From the NCBI GenBank assembly GCA_025642075.2, contig JAODUO010000189.1, positions 466,001-530,000 on the forward strand: a stretch of 64,000 bases of DNA, in the 5' to 3' direction. Below are positions 23,243 through 38,149 of the stretch, one piece after another. The translations under genes and the position numbers were made by a program. The stretch's first letter is position 1; every line of letters starts with the position of its first letter. This DNA comes from Ridgeia piscesae. Lineage: Eukaryota > Annelida > Polychaeta > Sabellida > Siboglinidae. Below the pieces are notes generated by a model. That model worked only from the letters and a program-made list of their open reading frames with translations. It searched no databases and was not told the DNA's origin.

Positions 23243-26200
23243 GAACAATCAAACATTTACATTGAGTAGACAGGAGCCGGTCAAGCCACATGCTGTCAAA
23301 GATATCCACATTTGAAAAATTATTTAAAATACACCATGGCTCCAAGCTAATCAAATCATGGTCACACAACCTCTAAATGGCATGTTCTGATGTTTGGGCA
23401 ATGGTTGTTAAAGCATTTCAGCCCTCCTTTACCACACCTGATTGACCAATCATACCCAACTGCATGTAAAGACACTCTTCAGTCAGTATATGGATTATGG
23501 ACTTCTCTGAGTATGATTAGAACAGTGCTGTGGAGAATGCATTCACAAGGCCTTGTGTACATGTTGTGTAACATGGAACAAACTAATGAGCTAATCAGAG
23601 CTATACACTGTACATGTATGTGCAGTATATCCCACAACAGCTGCCAGTGGTGCTTGGGTGTGGCTGTGAGTTCATGCACCAGCAGAATTGAGAGAGCGGG
23701 GTGAGATACGATCAAATACGATCAAGAGAGCTTCCTGTCCTGACATTGTTCAAATACCTTCAAGTGTGACAGCTAGAATGAGGCCAGTCACCTCATTGAC
23801 AATGGCACAGTTGCCCACTACTGGGACAACAGAGTCCAACAACCACGCGTTGTCAACACCGCCAGTGTGTGTGAAGCACTACTAACTGCCATGTGGTGAT
23901 ATACGATTGAGATGTCACCCAGTAGTTGGGCTCGTAGTCGTGATTTATGGGTCGAGGTCAAGGTGTGCTTGTGACAGTTGCAGTACCTAGGTGTGTGTGG
24001 TCAGTCTGGTCACAGTCTCAACTGACCATAGTGACCATACTATCTCATATTCGTAGCACTGTCATATTCTATGTGTGCGTGTGTGTTTGTATGTGTGTGC
24101 ATGCACACATACATGTGTGTGTACCAGTATATGTGCGTGTGTCAATACCGACCCTGGCATATTTCTTTCTCCAGCCAGAAACAAACTGGGTTATTTTCCA
24201 AGAACTTTACCAACTCAAATCACTGCCAACATCTGCCAGAACTCACTGCCACTGCCAGTCTCTGACTCTGACTGTTCATGACTGCCCTGGCCTCTCTCAA
24301 GGTACAACACCACTCTCTAGTCTATAGTAGACACTTCAAAACATATTTGTTTAATCATTGCATGTAGTTGTGTATATCATCATTATCATATTGATGCAAT
24401 TTATCTTTTTACAACTACGCCACTCCCCCACTCATAGCCGTGTAGGCTGTTGTTACGACACATCAAAAGAACCAGATCATAATCACTGCCTACGTACTTG
24501 TTTACCTGCGTAACGTGTGACGTCTGAATTAGCCGAGTGGCAAAAGGATGCAGGTGGTTTCAAATATCAATATCTCTATGTAAACACGCCATGTTTATTT
24601 CTGAGATCAGTTGACAGAGGTCCAATGAGTGTTACGATACATGGTCGTGGTGTGACTTTAACAGTGTACAGCTGCCTACCTAACAGAGCAGGGGCTATGG
24701 CTAGGGGCTCAGGGCGTACTGGTATACTGAGAAGAACTGTGCCATGTATACGTAGGTAGTCCCAGAGGCACCATAAATTAGTGGCACAAAAAAAGAAGTC
24801 CTGAAACCAAACAACTGTCAAAAACACCTTACGTATAAGGCAACGGTGCTGTAACATAGACAGTAAATTCTACATACTCAATGAACTACTCTTTTTATAC
24901 ATTTCCCATATTTTCCTATGTACACACAAATGGTGACTGCTAACATCAGTACATCACACATCTCCAAATGGTACCACGTTCCAGAACTGTATACGTTACC
25001 GATAGCAACACACTGTGAAACTGATAGTTTGCTTCTTCGTTGTATGCACACAATATCAGTGAATACTTAACATGACTATATTCGACTGAGCTGCACACAC
25101 TGGTTTAATGATGGCCATGAACTTAGATAGACGTCATAGCCCTCACAACCAAATTACACCAGTCAATATTATGCCCGTTACCCGAGATGACAAGCGAAGA
25201 TTACCACAGGAAGCTCATCACGGATGCACCAGTCCTCATGTAAATGCTAATTCTCTTGGGCTTCAGAAAACCATGAAATCTCCGCTAAGCTGCTGAATCT
25301 ACAACTGTAGTTAGTAAACAAATAGAGGGATTATCCCTAACATACACTATACTAATGGTCTCTTACTTTATTCCCCAGACTAAACACACCCAAACCATGT
25401 TTAGATCACACCTCAAAACAAGCTGTAACTTCACACTACAACTATTTCTACTACTAGTACTAGAACCAATTGCACCCCTTATCTATTGTAATATAGTTTG
25501 TCTAGCAATACATGTGACCAGATACATTTCCCACATATATTTGTTATTTAATAATTCTGATAATTGATACTATTAATAAATAAAACAGACACGATATCAT
25601 GGTGATAAGGTACTGTTGTGGCATGATGTTTACGTCAGCTAATACAAGCACCAGTGTGCTCACTTCAGCTAGTGCTGTTGGTGCTCTGTTCCGTGGGAGT
25701 TGCTATACTGTTACATCCTGTTTGAATCACTGAATAATGCATTACCAGTAGGCAAGGTTAAACACACCATAACACTGCGAGGGCATGAATCACTGCTCCT
25801 GAAAGAATATGTACACAGCTACCTGGTACTCCACGTAGTACAGTAGTAGCACTAACAGTGGCAGGGCTACATGAAAATATATATACATAGCTACTTTACA
25901 GGTGGTAACTCTGGCATAGCCACAGGAAAATACACAGCTATATCATGTGGTAACATTGGATGATTAGAAAGGTGTCATGAATGTACAGAGTGTACCTGTA
26001 TATACAGGTACACTCTGTGGTAATGCCAGCATAGCCACATGAAAGTATTGACTGCCAAAGTACACAGCTATGTCATGAGTAAAACTGGCATGGCCACATG
26101 AAAGTACACATCATGAGTTATGACATGACATGTGGTAAGTCTGGAGAGTTCACGGCAAGAGAGGCAGTCTTGAATACACAAGAATTGTTTCCCAGCCTGC

Positions 26201-26254
26201 CCAGGTAGACACAGGCAAAATGACGGCATACAGATTTTTTGGGAGGCCATGAGG
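23243..26254. other. intergenic DNA, no gene seen
   Basis: No reading frame with recognisable content. A TG-rich run lies at 24070-24140. Three near-repeats around 25860-26110 (CACAGCTATATCATG, GGTAA, CTGGCATAGCCACATGAAA) look like an old tandem duplication of about 70 bp. Confidence 0.5.
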
Positions 26255-26562
26255 CAGGGCTTTATGCAAGAAAAAATTATTGCCAGTCACACATGTTTTG
26301 GTGGACACATGGATGTTAACTGTTAAGCCAGTTTACAAACTTTTAAATGTGTCTGATGACCTGAAATGGAATACAAACACACATGTGACACCATGTTCAC
26401 TCACTTTCAAGGCATAACTAACAATATCTATGGTTTTGGAAGAACTTTTTTTGCCCCTTCATTTTTTTACCCATCCACAATCCGTCCACCATATTTCTAC
26501 CCATCCATATTCGTCTTTACCCGTCCAAATGACGGGTGGACGGGTCTCTACATAAAGCTATG
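26255..26562. mobile_element. hAT-like MITE, complete
   Basis: The 308-bp element has imperfect terminal inverted repeats CAGGGCTTTATGC and CATAGCTTTATGT (read inward). It is flanked by a perfect 8-bp target duplication CCATGAGG (26247-26254 and 26563-26570). An 8-bp duplication and CA-G termini are hAT traits. The right third holds repeated ACCCGTCC/ACCCATCC motifs. No coding capacity. Confidence 0.88.
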
Positions 26563-26570
26563 CCATGAGG

Positions 26571-28856
26571 TGCCCTTAGAAACATTCAATCAAATAAAAA
26601 TGTCTTTTATTAGTCGTATACTACCTATGATGTGCCTAGGCAAAATCAGAGAAATGTCACAATTAAAAAAGTATTTTTAAACCAGTTTTGGGACCTTCAA
26701 AACAAATCCAATCAAATTTCTCATGCATACCAGTAGTACCGGTAGCTGTGCCCTAAGATATGTCTATTGTAATCTATGCCAAATAAAAAAAAATAGATGC
26801 TCAAAAATGTATGGGATATCAGAGTTAATGGCACACAGTGGACACACAGTGATGTTGTAAGTCCATTGAACCTTTGACCTGAAGGACTAAAAAATACATG
26901 TACCCCAGGTAATACTGGGAACAATATTATTTACAGTATTGAATTCTGAAACAAAACCAACACAACTGGGTGGTTGTGAAAACACAAGTCGTTACCACAA
27001 TCTCTCAAACAGTTCAAATAAACTGACTACCCTTCTTATGTTCTGCAGTCTACTTATCACTAATTGTGATCTAAACTATAGCTACATGAGTTTGTACAGT
27101 CAACCAAAGTCTAGATTTACAAGTGGTCTGTCAAGGTTTATGTATACAGTAAAAAACTTGACATCAATCAAAGATGACACCAACAGATGTCAGCATGTGA
27201 CTGCATTTTGAGGACAACATTAACACAGATTTAGGTTTAAAAAAAAAGAAATAAAAATAGTACTACAGCTGTACTATTCATATGTTAATTATTAGCTATT
27301 TGGAAAATAATATTAATAATTACACTGTAGTATATAATCGTAAAGTGTTATTTTGTGTTATGTACCTGAAATATATGTGATAATGAGAGTTTGACAATTA
27401 CAACTTTATTTTCTGTCCAAGCATAACTACTTAACTGATATTTTACAAATATATCAAAGCACAGAAAAAATATTATACAAGTCTAAGTACAAACGTGTCC
27501 CAACCCTGGAGCAGTGTATGTAACATACAGATGTGTACTTACATACATGTGTGACTGTGAATGAGACTTATGACAACAGGGTAAACAGGGCTTCAGGAGA
27601 CAGCAACATTAACATACCACATCTTTCACTACTTTATGATTGTGTCTCCCAAGTAGAACACCTCAACAGTCACAAATGTTCTGATTTCTTAAGACTGATA
27701 CGTGTACAGTTTACTGCCTGCTGTTATGGGTGGGGGGGGGCAGTTGTCAGAGCTCAGTGAGTGAGTCAGAACAACAACATTGACCAGGAACAAACAGGAG
27801 TCAGGTAACTGTTTAGTCCAGCATCATGTTGTACACGTTCAACAGTGACCAGGGGATTTTGTTTTAAGTCATTCATGAAAGTCATAAATATTGACAACAC
27901 TTGATATTTTTTCACAGACCATTTTTGCAACTTCTGATGCCCTTAATTAAAATACTGTGTGTATAAATATAATTAAAGAGTATACCTTTCATTGATATAT
28001 AATTTTATGATAATAGATTTTCATATTTAATTTTGTCTACAATCACTGAATGTGTGGTTAACTTTGGACTCTCCACATAATACACTGCTGAAGAATGGAA
28101 AGTGGTGGTCAACAGGCTGTCACAGCCTCACATGCACACAGTACTAAGGAGTGAGGTCAGAGGGCAGGTACAATTCAGACTTGGGTCAATCCCACTGAAA
28201 TTGTCACATTGAAGTGTCTATTCAATTCTAATTAAGTTTGCAAATTGCAAACTGGCAGTTTTGTTGTTACTATTAATATAGTTTAGCAGTTCATTGACAA
28301 ATACTAATAACCTATCAAATGGATAGCAAGAATTATAACTTACTTTGGAGTGTATACTCTAATTATAAGTATTAGACAGTACACCAATTTGTATTTATAC
28401 AACAGTGACCGCAAATCCTATAATCTGCAAATCAAAGGTAGTTAGTACAATCCATTTAATTCAATCAATTCATCTCTTCTGGCAAGATTAAAATGTCTTA
28501 TTTTTCCAATTCAACCCCGATGAGTACCCCCGGTAGACATTTTCTTCTGAAGTGTTGGTAAATTGGCAGTGCTGTCGAATACACTGAACTGAACATAACA
28601 GTCCGTCACAACAATGATAAGCCATCCAAGAGCGATAATAGCGACCCACATGAAGGAACTGCTATAACATGTAGTGCCTAATAAAAAAACTAACAGCGTG
28701 GAACTAACAATGTAATAACTGTAACACAAAACAATTAGCATACATGACCTGAATAAGATCATCATCACTTTGGCATTTTTAGTTCAAATAAATAACTGTA
28801 TATATAATGTATTACAGTAATAGTACACATTATATGAACTAAGCGCTAGGGTGAAT
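26571..28856. other. intergenic DNA, no feature seen
   Basis: AT-rich unique sequence with no supported gene or RNA. Confidence 0.5.
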
Positions 28857-30023
28857 AGTGCCGGTGTCATATAGAATATAATTGTTATGGACTTCATGGA
28901 AAATGGACCCTGGGTCCATATTCCCTATAGAATATGGACCCGGGGTCCATATTCTATGGGAGTCCATATCCTATATGTGCCATATAATATGGACCCCCAT
29001 AGAAAATGGACCCAGGTCCATAATCTATAAGCATAGATTTAGGTAGAGACCCGTCCAGGCGTCCACCCATCTTTTGGACGGGTAAAAACGAATATGGACG
29101 GGTAGAAATATGGCGGACGGGTAAAAAAAAAGAATGAGCAAAAAAGGTCTTCCAAAACCATAGATATTGTTAGTTATGCCTTGAAAGTGAGTGAAAATGG
29201 TGTCACATGTACTTGTAGTCCATTTCAGGTCATCAGACACATTTAAAAGTTTATAAACTGTCTTAACAGTTCACATCCAAGTGTCCACCAAAACATGTGC
29301 GACTGGCAATAATTTTATCCTGCATAAAGCCCTGTCTATAGGGGTCCATTTTTTATGTGTTAAACAGAATATAGACCCACATATAAATTGGACCCGTGTC
29401 CATATTCTATGGGGATCCATATTTATGTGTTATATAATATGGACCCCCCCCGAATAGAAAATGGACCCAGGGTTGTGTTATTGATAATTTATTCCTGATG
29501 TAACTTAGAAACTGAGCCATACCTGTGATTCCAGTGGAGTTGATACTTAGCATCTCTTACAAGCTGTTAGTGGCTTACAAGTATGATCACTGTTGAAAGG
29601 GAGACTGGTCCAAAGTTTCCAGACATGAACTGGTCTTACATGAAACATTAACACAATTATGTTCCCTGTGTATTGTATTTTGTTGGGATGACAATAAATG
29701 AATGAATCAGTTATAGTTATTCAACCATCCCACAATATGGAACATTTTAGCAGTTGATAGGATACAATGTATTCACAGTCAAAGGTGACTTTCATTTTAA
29801 TGGCAGTAGTGTCTAAATTGTAAAAATAATAAAAAGAGTTTTTACAAAGTGTTATCAATTATGGCTGTGATATTCTAGTTACAATCTATGAACTGCATTA
29901 TACTATTTTACCAAATAGTTCAGCTTTAAAAAAGGGTCCAAATTTTATAAGGAGGTCCAAATTCTATAATAGCATGTGGACCCATAGGTGCATTTTCTAT
30001 GGGGTCCATATTCTATCTGACAC
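28857..30023. mobile_element. candidate TIR element built of GGACCC palindromes
   Basis: The left end GCCGGTGTCATATAGAATA and the inward-read right end ACCAGTGTCAGATAGAATA form imperfect terminal inverted repeats (14 of the first 17 bases agree). Inside are many copies of ATGGACCC/GGGTCCAT. At about 28927-28957 there are 15-bp palindromic arms (ATAGAATATGGACCC and its complement) around one base. The MITE at 29032 is inserted in it. No transposase frame and no clear target duplication, so the class is open. Confidence 0.6.
29032..29334. mobile_element. hAT-like MITE, nested copy in reverse orientation
   Basis: The 303-bp element is the reverse complement of the family at 26255, about 90 percent alike by eye. 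Flanks TCTATAAG (29024-29031) and TCTATAGG (29335-29342) form an 8-bp target duplication with one mismatch. It sits inside a TCCATAATCTATAGGGG unit of the surrounding palindromic element. Confidence 0.88.
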
Positions 30024-31371
30024 TGGTAACTATATATTACGGCATAGTGGTACATCATGACATCAAATGAGCTCATTTTAAGTGATTATTTATCACTGAA
30101 TAAATCAGCATGTCTTTGTAAAGCACAAATGATTAGTTGTCAAACTGTCTACGTGGTAAGTACTGTGAATGACTAGCTCCATAGAATCTGCTCAGAAATG
30201 CATTAGTTTTCAAAGTCATAAAGTTGTATAAAAAACACACCCAGTACACATGTTTAAACCTGAGTGGTTTATGGTGCATAGCATATTATGATTTTGAGAT
30301 ATGGCCAGTTGCAAGGCTATAAAACAGGGCTAATAAGAGCAGCTTCCACTAGTTCTAGTTAGCAGACAGGCCACTCACTTTAGACTGCTCTCTAGTTATC
30401 AGCCATTCACTCTGTTGCCCTTGCATCACTATGTAAACACTGATACATCCTGTCCTTGTTGTACCTGATTGATAGAGACACTGACACATTTCCAAGTCAT
30501 AGCAACTAGGATAAGATCAGCTAGAGCAGCTGCACTGTAGTCAGTGTATTGGCTTACTCTAACTTACACATACAACAATGAATTCTGGGCATAATGTTTT
30601 ATACCAAGTTCTGCTACTTTTGTAGCATGGTTAAAGGGTTTAAGGTACCTGGTATAAGGTCAGAGCCCTGAGTGTTAATGATACTTCTAAAAAGTAAAAT
30701 ACTTTATATTGCCTGACTTAAATACTAGTATGGAAAAATAAATCAAAAAATTGATAGCACTGCCAATGAAACAAACAATCATGATTTTTAGTTTTAGCAC
30801 CATGTATAATATAATATACATACCGACTTTTGAGTAAGAAATGGAGGAAAAATATGTATATTACTCGTGGACACATTCACATTTATGTTATTATAATTTA
30901 AATTAACATTCCATCATTAAAAAGTCAAGTTCTTAAATATTATCATAGCAGACTTATTCAGTTCTCAGGACTGCACAAAGGGCTTTACTCCCTGCTAATC
31001 CTGACAGATCTGTTCAATCAATCACTATCTCAACTTCTTTGGGAAGCATTTAGCTATGCTGCCATTAATGGGCAATTCTTACATGTACACACCGCACATA
31101 TTCAACACTGACTATATAGCCAGGTATACTCATTCTCACAACTGTAGAGCTGAGGGAACTGCAGCAACATAGAGTGAACCCAAGGTCCAAAATGGCAGCA
31201 TATATGAAAGTGAAATTGGGTTTTCTTGATTGTGAGAGCAATCCTCTAGCCATTTCCCTCCAGACAGCTGACTACCTGGGGTATGCAGTATTATGTATTT
31301 AAATGATTACTTATACTTGCTAAACATTACCAGAGTAGGGTCTAGCCAAAGCCCAAACTGATAGGCAACAA
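30024..31371. other. intergenic DNA, no feature seen
   Basis: No supported coding or RNA feature. Confidence 0.5.
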
Positions 31372-31612
31372 TAGTGGTTGTGTGGTAGAGCATCGGACTA
31401 TCAATCGAGGGGACAATGGTCCAATACCACCTGCTGCTGTTTTGAAACTTAAACAATTTCGTTCACCCTGCATTTGCCTGCATCTTTCGGAAGAGACACT
31501 AAAGCCGGTGGTCCCTTCTATCTGGTGTCTATGCCGGGGAAGTAAAAGATCACACACAGGGGTAACCTGTACATAGACAGTAGTGGACTCACTAATTCTA
31601 AAGAACGACAAC
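31372..31612 (+). mobile_element. tRNA-derived SINE, copy 1
   Basis: The tRNA-like head has an A box (GTGGTAGAGCATCGGACTAT) and a degraded B box (GGTCCAATACC). A body follows with TTTCGGAAGAGACACTAAA, GCCGGTGGTCCCTTCTATCT and GTAGTGGACTCACTAATTCT. It is shared almost throughout with 62895-63180. Confidence 0.87.
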
Positions 31613-31619
31613 TCTGAAA

Positions 31620-33230
31620 ACCAATGACAATAATGGTCATTAATGGAAGAAGATATAATTCATAGAGACCTGACCGTCCTTAACTGTCTTCAGCTTTTTA
31701 AAGGTGAATCAGATGCCAGGAAGGGTTATCTTTAGAATACTGAAAATAATGTACTGTAATTACTCACTATCAGCAGTGCTCTGGCATGCAGGGATAATCA
31801 CATGGCATATGATGAAACGCATATCTTGTAATATTTTATTTAAATGGCATAAATTTGTACTACTAATATATTTCTTCTATAGCGCCCTATCCAAATGACT
31901 GTTCTTACTTGCATGGGTGCTTTACAATGATTATTCCAACTGAGTTAAATATTAATAATTAAAATTAAACAAAACAACGCTTATACACTACTGTTTGGTT
32001 TTATATACATACATACAAAACATGGTGTAGTATTTCTCCCTCAGCTTGCAAGAACATTATTGTGTCAATTAATTACTGCAGTGTACTCCACGAGGCTGAG
32101 GCGTAGTCAAACTAGTCATGGACTGGGTGGAAGCATACTATATTGGCACTGCCATCCCATTGCCAGGCATTGGCATTGCTCAACTAACAACTTCAAGTCC
32201 CAATGGTCACTAAGATGAACCTCATTATGGCCAGTACAGTAAGATGAACCTCATTATGGCCTGTTTACTTTATGACAAAACATAAACATAACACCACGTC
32301 GACTAAGGCAAAACCAGAGTCGAGTCTAGTCCATAGTTTCGACAGCTATGCCATAGCCTAGGATATGTATGTTATGGCATACATACTAACATAGCAGATA
32401 GCTCACTATATACTCTAAATCTAATCTATAGTACAGCTGTCGAAAATCAGCCTCGGTCTGTCACAAAAAATTTGCTCGTGGCATTATATTTTACACGTCC
32501 ACATTATTCCAGATATGTATGTTTCATAACTCATACGCAGGTACTCTTAGTAAAATAATCATTATCATCATGATCGTCGTGCACGCAACTAACTGAAAAC
32601 TAAGTGCAAGGAAAGAATCATCGCATCGTCGCGACGCCGGTTTGCATTTTTACAATTTCCAATCACTTACATTTTTTACTGGATCCATTCGACTGTAATA
32701 TTATCGACCGTACATCACTGTTGCCACGGATGAATGGGATCTCTTGTAATATTCCCGGTCATTCTGAGGTTCACACTTCCCTCGCAGGCATGGTAATCTT
32801 AGGTTTTGTATCGTGTGTACCCTTATTCCTAGCCTTCCATCGTAAAATTTGACAGGCCAAGCACCGTATATGCAAGAGAGTTTTGTATAAACTACCGCTC
32901 GTAAATATAGTGCCAATGCTTATCTGCATACGTGTACCAATAGCAATTTCGACACTGTTATAAATGGTGTACTGCACATATTTAATTTTCTGTCGAAGAA
33001 CCGTTTACAACATGTTGTACATTATGTCGTTTTATACAATTAATTGACCATTGCGCGGCGTTATGATACAAATCTTCACAACTCGATTTCTTGATAGTGT
33101 TGCCATCTGGTGTCGTACGCATAAACGAATTGTAATAACAAAACTACATGACCAATGAACCTAAACGCGAGTGATTTGTCATACTACTAAACTTACACAC
33201 ACGCGTGCACGCGCGGCACGCAGACGCAAA
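31620..33230. other. intergenic DNA, partly CpG-retaining
   Basis: No gene called. A short stretch at 32021-32065 (TTTCTCCCTCAGCTTGCAAG) recurs at 33800-33840 next to the duplicated block. The segment 32570-33230 keeps more CpG than its surroundings (CATCGTCGCGACGCCGG), as a promoter might, but nothing decisive is seen. Confidence 0.4.
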
Positions 33231-33234
33231 AAAA

Positions 33235-33729
<495 letters not shown>

Positions 33730-33830
33730 TATTAATATTATAAAATTATTCTTAAATTGAAATAGATATAAGATATAAGTGATATAGAACACGGTGCAGT
33801 CTTTCTCCCTCAGGCTGAGCTTGCAAGAAC

Positions 33831-34908
33831 ATTATTATGTCAATTATGGTTGTCACCATATGGTTTGCCATAATTAGTTTTCTATTGAAAAAAACATTGG
33901 CCAAAAAGTTGTCATACAGCGCAACTTAACATGCAGCATTTTTTTTCGACGCAGCCTGTTGTTTTTCCCTGTAGTGATCGTAGGGAATCTGGCCTTGACT
34001 TTGGTGGAGCGCCCTGGGCGCAGGAAACTACAAATCTACTACAAAACAGTGGCGCCACATACCGGAGCCTAAACTTCATTTGATCACGGTAACCACTAAC
34101 CACGCTTATGGTTATATTTTGGCAGAAGAAGATTATGTTGTACATAAAACAGTAAGTAACGAGCTCAGCTAATCAATTATGAAAAAGAAGTGCTACACGC
34201 ATTAACTACAATAATACCAACACCCCTTCTGCAGTTGAGACTCTACATAGGGGAAGGCCGTGTTAGTTGAGCCACTCACGTACAAAAACAAAACTTCTGA
34301 AGCAGTCGACGTACTTTGCATACCATGATATACATCATTACCATGCTTGGCATACACTGACCCCACACATATGCTAGTTGTCCACTTGACCAATCTTTGA
34401 ATTACTTATTACAGTTATCTATTCACGTTAGATATATTGTCGCAAAGGGTTTTTGACGCAGGAATACAATTTTGTCGTAGATATTAAAATAATAAAACAT
34501 GTCTCAACTAACACTGCCTTCCCGTGTTAGCTCATTTCTTCTTCTAGTCATATATAGGCCCAGTATAAAATATATTAGACGTTAGACAATGACTAGCTTT
34601 AAACAATGCAATAGCATGTATATAGTTTGAATTTATACATAATGTAGTTAATTTGTTATACCTCTATAGCCCACTATTGATTTAACAAAACCATAATGGT
34701 GTGAATGCATTTAACTGACTATAAATGACTGATTATCTTAACTCAAGATCGTACCTAAAGACCGGTCAATAATTGCCCAAAATCGAGCTTAGCTTAGTTA
34801 ACGATGTTTTGTTTCGTATGCTGTAGTCTGGTTTGCACAATCAAGGCTGGTTACCACCCGGGTAGAGATGTGCTGTCTGTAGCCTGTTGCACTCTGGGTT
34901 TGTATATT
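33831..34908. repeat. tandem segmental duplication, copy A
   Basis: This is a near-identical partner of 35092-36197. The last ~480 bp of the two copies look identical; the middle (34310-34345 versus 35578-35620) differs by replaced sequence. Both copies end at a (TA)n tract. Confidence 0.95.
34047..34151 (+). other. possible TRAF leader exon, copy A
   Basis: A core, CAGTGGCGCCACATACCGGA, is followed by a stretch ending in ACATAAAACA|GTAAGTAAC, a strong donor. The same core-to-donor arrangement exists in copies B and C. TRAF's ATG exon begins just after a splice acceptor, so a non-coding leader must lie upstream. The 5' end is unknown. Confidence 0.4.
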
Positions 34909-34917
34909 TCATATATA

Positions 34918-34955
<38 letters not shown>

Positions 34956-34962
34956 ATAATAT

Positions 34963-35038
<76 letters not shown>

Positions 35039-35040
35039 TT
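34918..35040. repeat. (TA)n tract between the duplicated blocks
   Basis: Nearly pure TA dinucleotides. Its location between copies A and B suggests TA tracts mediated the duplication. Confidence 0.97.
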
Positions 35041-35091
35041 TATATATTGAAACTGCATTCTGTTACATCACTCACTATTGCAATTTAACTA

Positions 35092-36197
35092 TTATTGTGT
35101 CAATTATGGTTGTCACCGCATGGTTTGCCATAATTAGTTATCTATTGAGAAAAAAAAACATTGACCAAATAATTAAAAGTTGTCATACAGCGCAACTTAA
35201 CATGCAGCATTTTTTTTCGACGCAGCCTGTTGTTTTTCTCTGTAGTGATCGTAGGGGAATCTGGCCTTGACTTTGGTGGAGCGCCCTGGGCGGAGGAAAC
35301 TACAAAGCTACTACAAAACAGTGGCGCCACATACCGGAGCCTAAACTTCATTTGATAACCACTAACCACGCTAATGGTTATATTTTGGGAGAAGAAGGTT
35401 ATGTTGTACATAAAACAGTAAGTAACGAGCTCAGCTAATCAATTATGAAAAAGAAGTGCTACACGCATTAACTACAATAATACCAACACCCCTTCTGCAG
35501 TTCAGACTCTACATAGGGGAAGGCCGTGTTAGTTGAGCCACTCACGTACAAAAACAAAACTTCTGAAGCAGTCGACGTACCGTTGTTTGGGTCTACCTAG
35601 TGATAGAGCATGTCATTAGACCATGCTTGGCATACACTTACCCCACGCATAATGCTAGTTGGTCCACTTGACCAACCCTCTTTGAATTAGCCGTATCTAC
35701 AGTTATCTATTCACGTTAGATATATTGTCGCAAAGGGTTTTTGACGCAGGAATACAATTTTGTCGTAGATATTAAAATAATAAAACATGTCTCAACTAAC
35801 ACTGCCTTCCCGTGTTAGCTCATTTCTTCTTCTAGTCATATATAGGCCCAGTATAAAATATATTAGACGTTAGACAATGACTAGCTTTAAACAATGCAAT
35901 AGCATGTATATAGTTTGAATTTATACATAATGTAGTTAATTTGTTATACCTCTATAGCCCACTATTGATTTAACAAAACCATAATGGTGTGAATGCATTT
36001 AACTGACTATAAATGACTGATTATCTTAACTCAAGATCGTACCTAAAGACCGGTCAATAATTGCCCAAAATCGAGCTTAGCTTAGTTAACGATGTTTTGT
36101 TTCGTATGCTGTAGTCTGGTTTGCACAATCAAGGCTGGTTACCACCCGGGTAGAGATGTGCTGTCTGTAGCCTGTTGCACTCTGGGTTTGTATATTT
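35092..36197. repeat. tandem segmental duplication, copy B
   Basis: Partner of 33831-34908; it ends against the next (TA)n tract. Confidence 0.95.
35319..35417 (+). other. possible TRAF leader exon, copy B
   Basis: Same core and same GTAAGTAAC donor as copy A, lacking a few bases (TTTGATAACC versus TTTGATCACGGTAACC). Confidence 0.4.
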
Positions 36198-36211
36198 TCA
36201 CTGTGATCTTA

Positions 36212-37190
<979 letters not shown>

Positions 37191-38047
37191 TCGTGAAGCG
37201 AATAGCAAGAAGTATTCATGATTAATTACGGCCTATATGCTATGTTCATATTCATTACGTCTGTATAATGGAATTTAAACTTTTGGGTGGGTTACACATG
37301 GCCCACGAAAGTGCCGTGTGCACTGAGCTTACGGATGTTTTAACCCGCCATGCAATCATACACGATAGACCTCTATAGCCGAATCCAGGCATAGTCTTGT
37401 TAATATTTTATGTATTTTGACCATGTCATAGTGTCGGTAATCGCGACGCCCAGCTATAATGATTGTTTGCTTCGAGTGTTTCTAGCGTTTTAAATTTGTT
37501 ATGCAAGTACGGCACGTACGTTACGGTAGGGCCACGTATGATGTTGCACGGGCGCATCTAGTTGTTTTAGGCGTGACATTGATGATAGTGCACTTTCCTG
37601 GGTTTAATTCCATGTGTCAATGTGTCAGTCCCTCGCTGTATCAATAACCAATGATCCAACTGGTGAGCAGTCGTCTCTCTCTATCTCCCCCTCTCTCTGT
37701 CTCTCATTCTTTCACTCTTTAACGAAAGATTCTCTCATCTTCGAACAGACTGGCGCATGAGAAGTGCACTACATCTAGTACATACGCACGTCGGGAAAAG
37801 GAGAGGTTCAAGGACAGTGCAGTGCCACTGAGACACTCCCTAGTTAGACTCGAAAGCCTTGCTTGACGTCTAGCAGGACGACATCTAGCTACTACACTAT
37901 AGGCCTGTGAACAGCTCCTATTCATGACAGGCATCGAATGTACTGACTGTCATACTTGTTCCTTTGTCAAAGTGCTAATAAGAATGTAAATAGCTGCTTA
38001 TTCATTGTGTATTCTGCCACTGACGCCGTAATCGCGTATACCGCCCT
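37191..38047. other. intergenic DNA, no feature seen
   Basis: Moderate CpG content (for example GTACGGCACGTACGTTACGG at 37507) and a short CT-rich run at 37670-37730. No gene is supported. Confidence 0.45.
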
Positions 38048-38052
38048 AGTAA

Positions 38053-38149
38053 CAGTGGCGCCACATGCCGGAACTAGAGATCTATAATTCATTTGATAAC
38101 CATTCTAATGGTTATATGTTGGACAAAGTGAGACCACGTAAAACAAACG
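38053..38149 (+). other. possible TRAF leader exon, copy C
   Basis: A diverged third copy: CAGTGGCGCCACATGCCGGA, TTCATTTGATAACCA, TAATGGTTATATGTTGGA, then donor AACG|GTACGTGTG. It is the copy closest to the TRAF start (2.7 kb). The conserved core contains CCGGAA, an ETS-like site, which could instead mark a promoter. RNA data are needed to tell exon from promoter. Confidence 0.42.

Noticed and set aside
28511..28768. Hydrophobic 85-codon frame on the minus strand
   Set aside because: AT-rich, no splice partners, no recognisable domain; chance frame in intergenic DNA.
34040..34070. Retroviral-type primer binding site (TGGCGCC)
   Set aside because: No flanking long terminal repeats, polypurine tract or pol frame. 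The two 1.1-kb copies are separated only by (TA)n.
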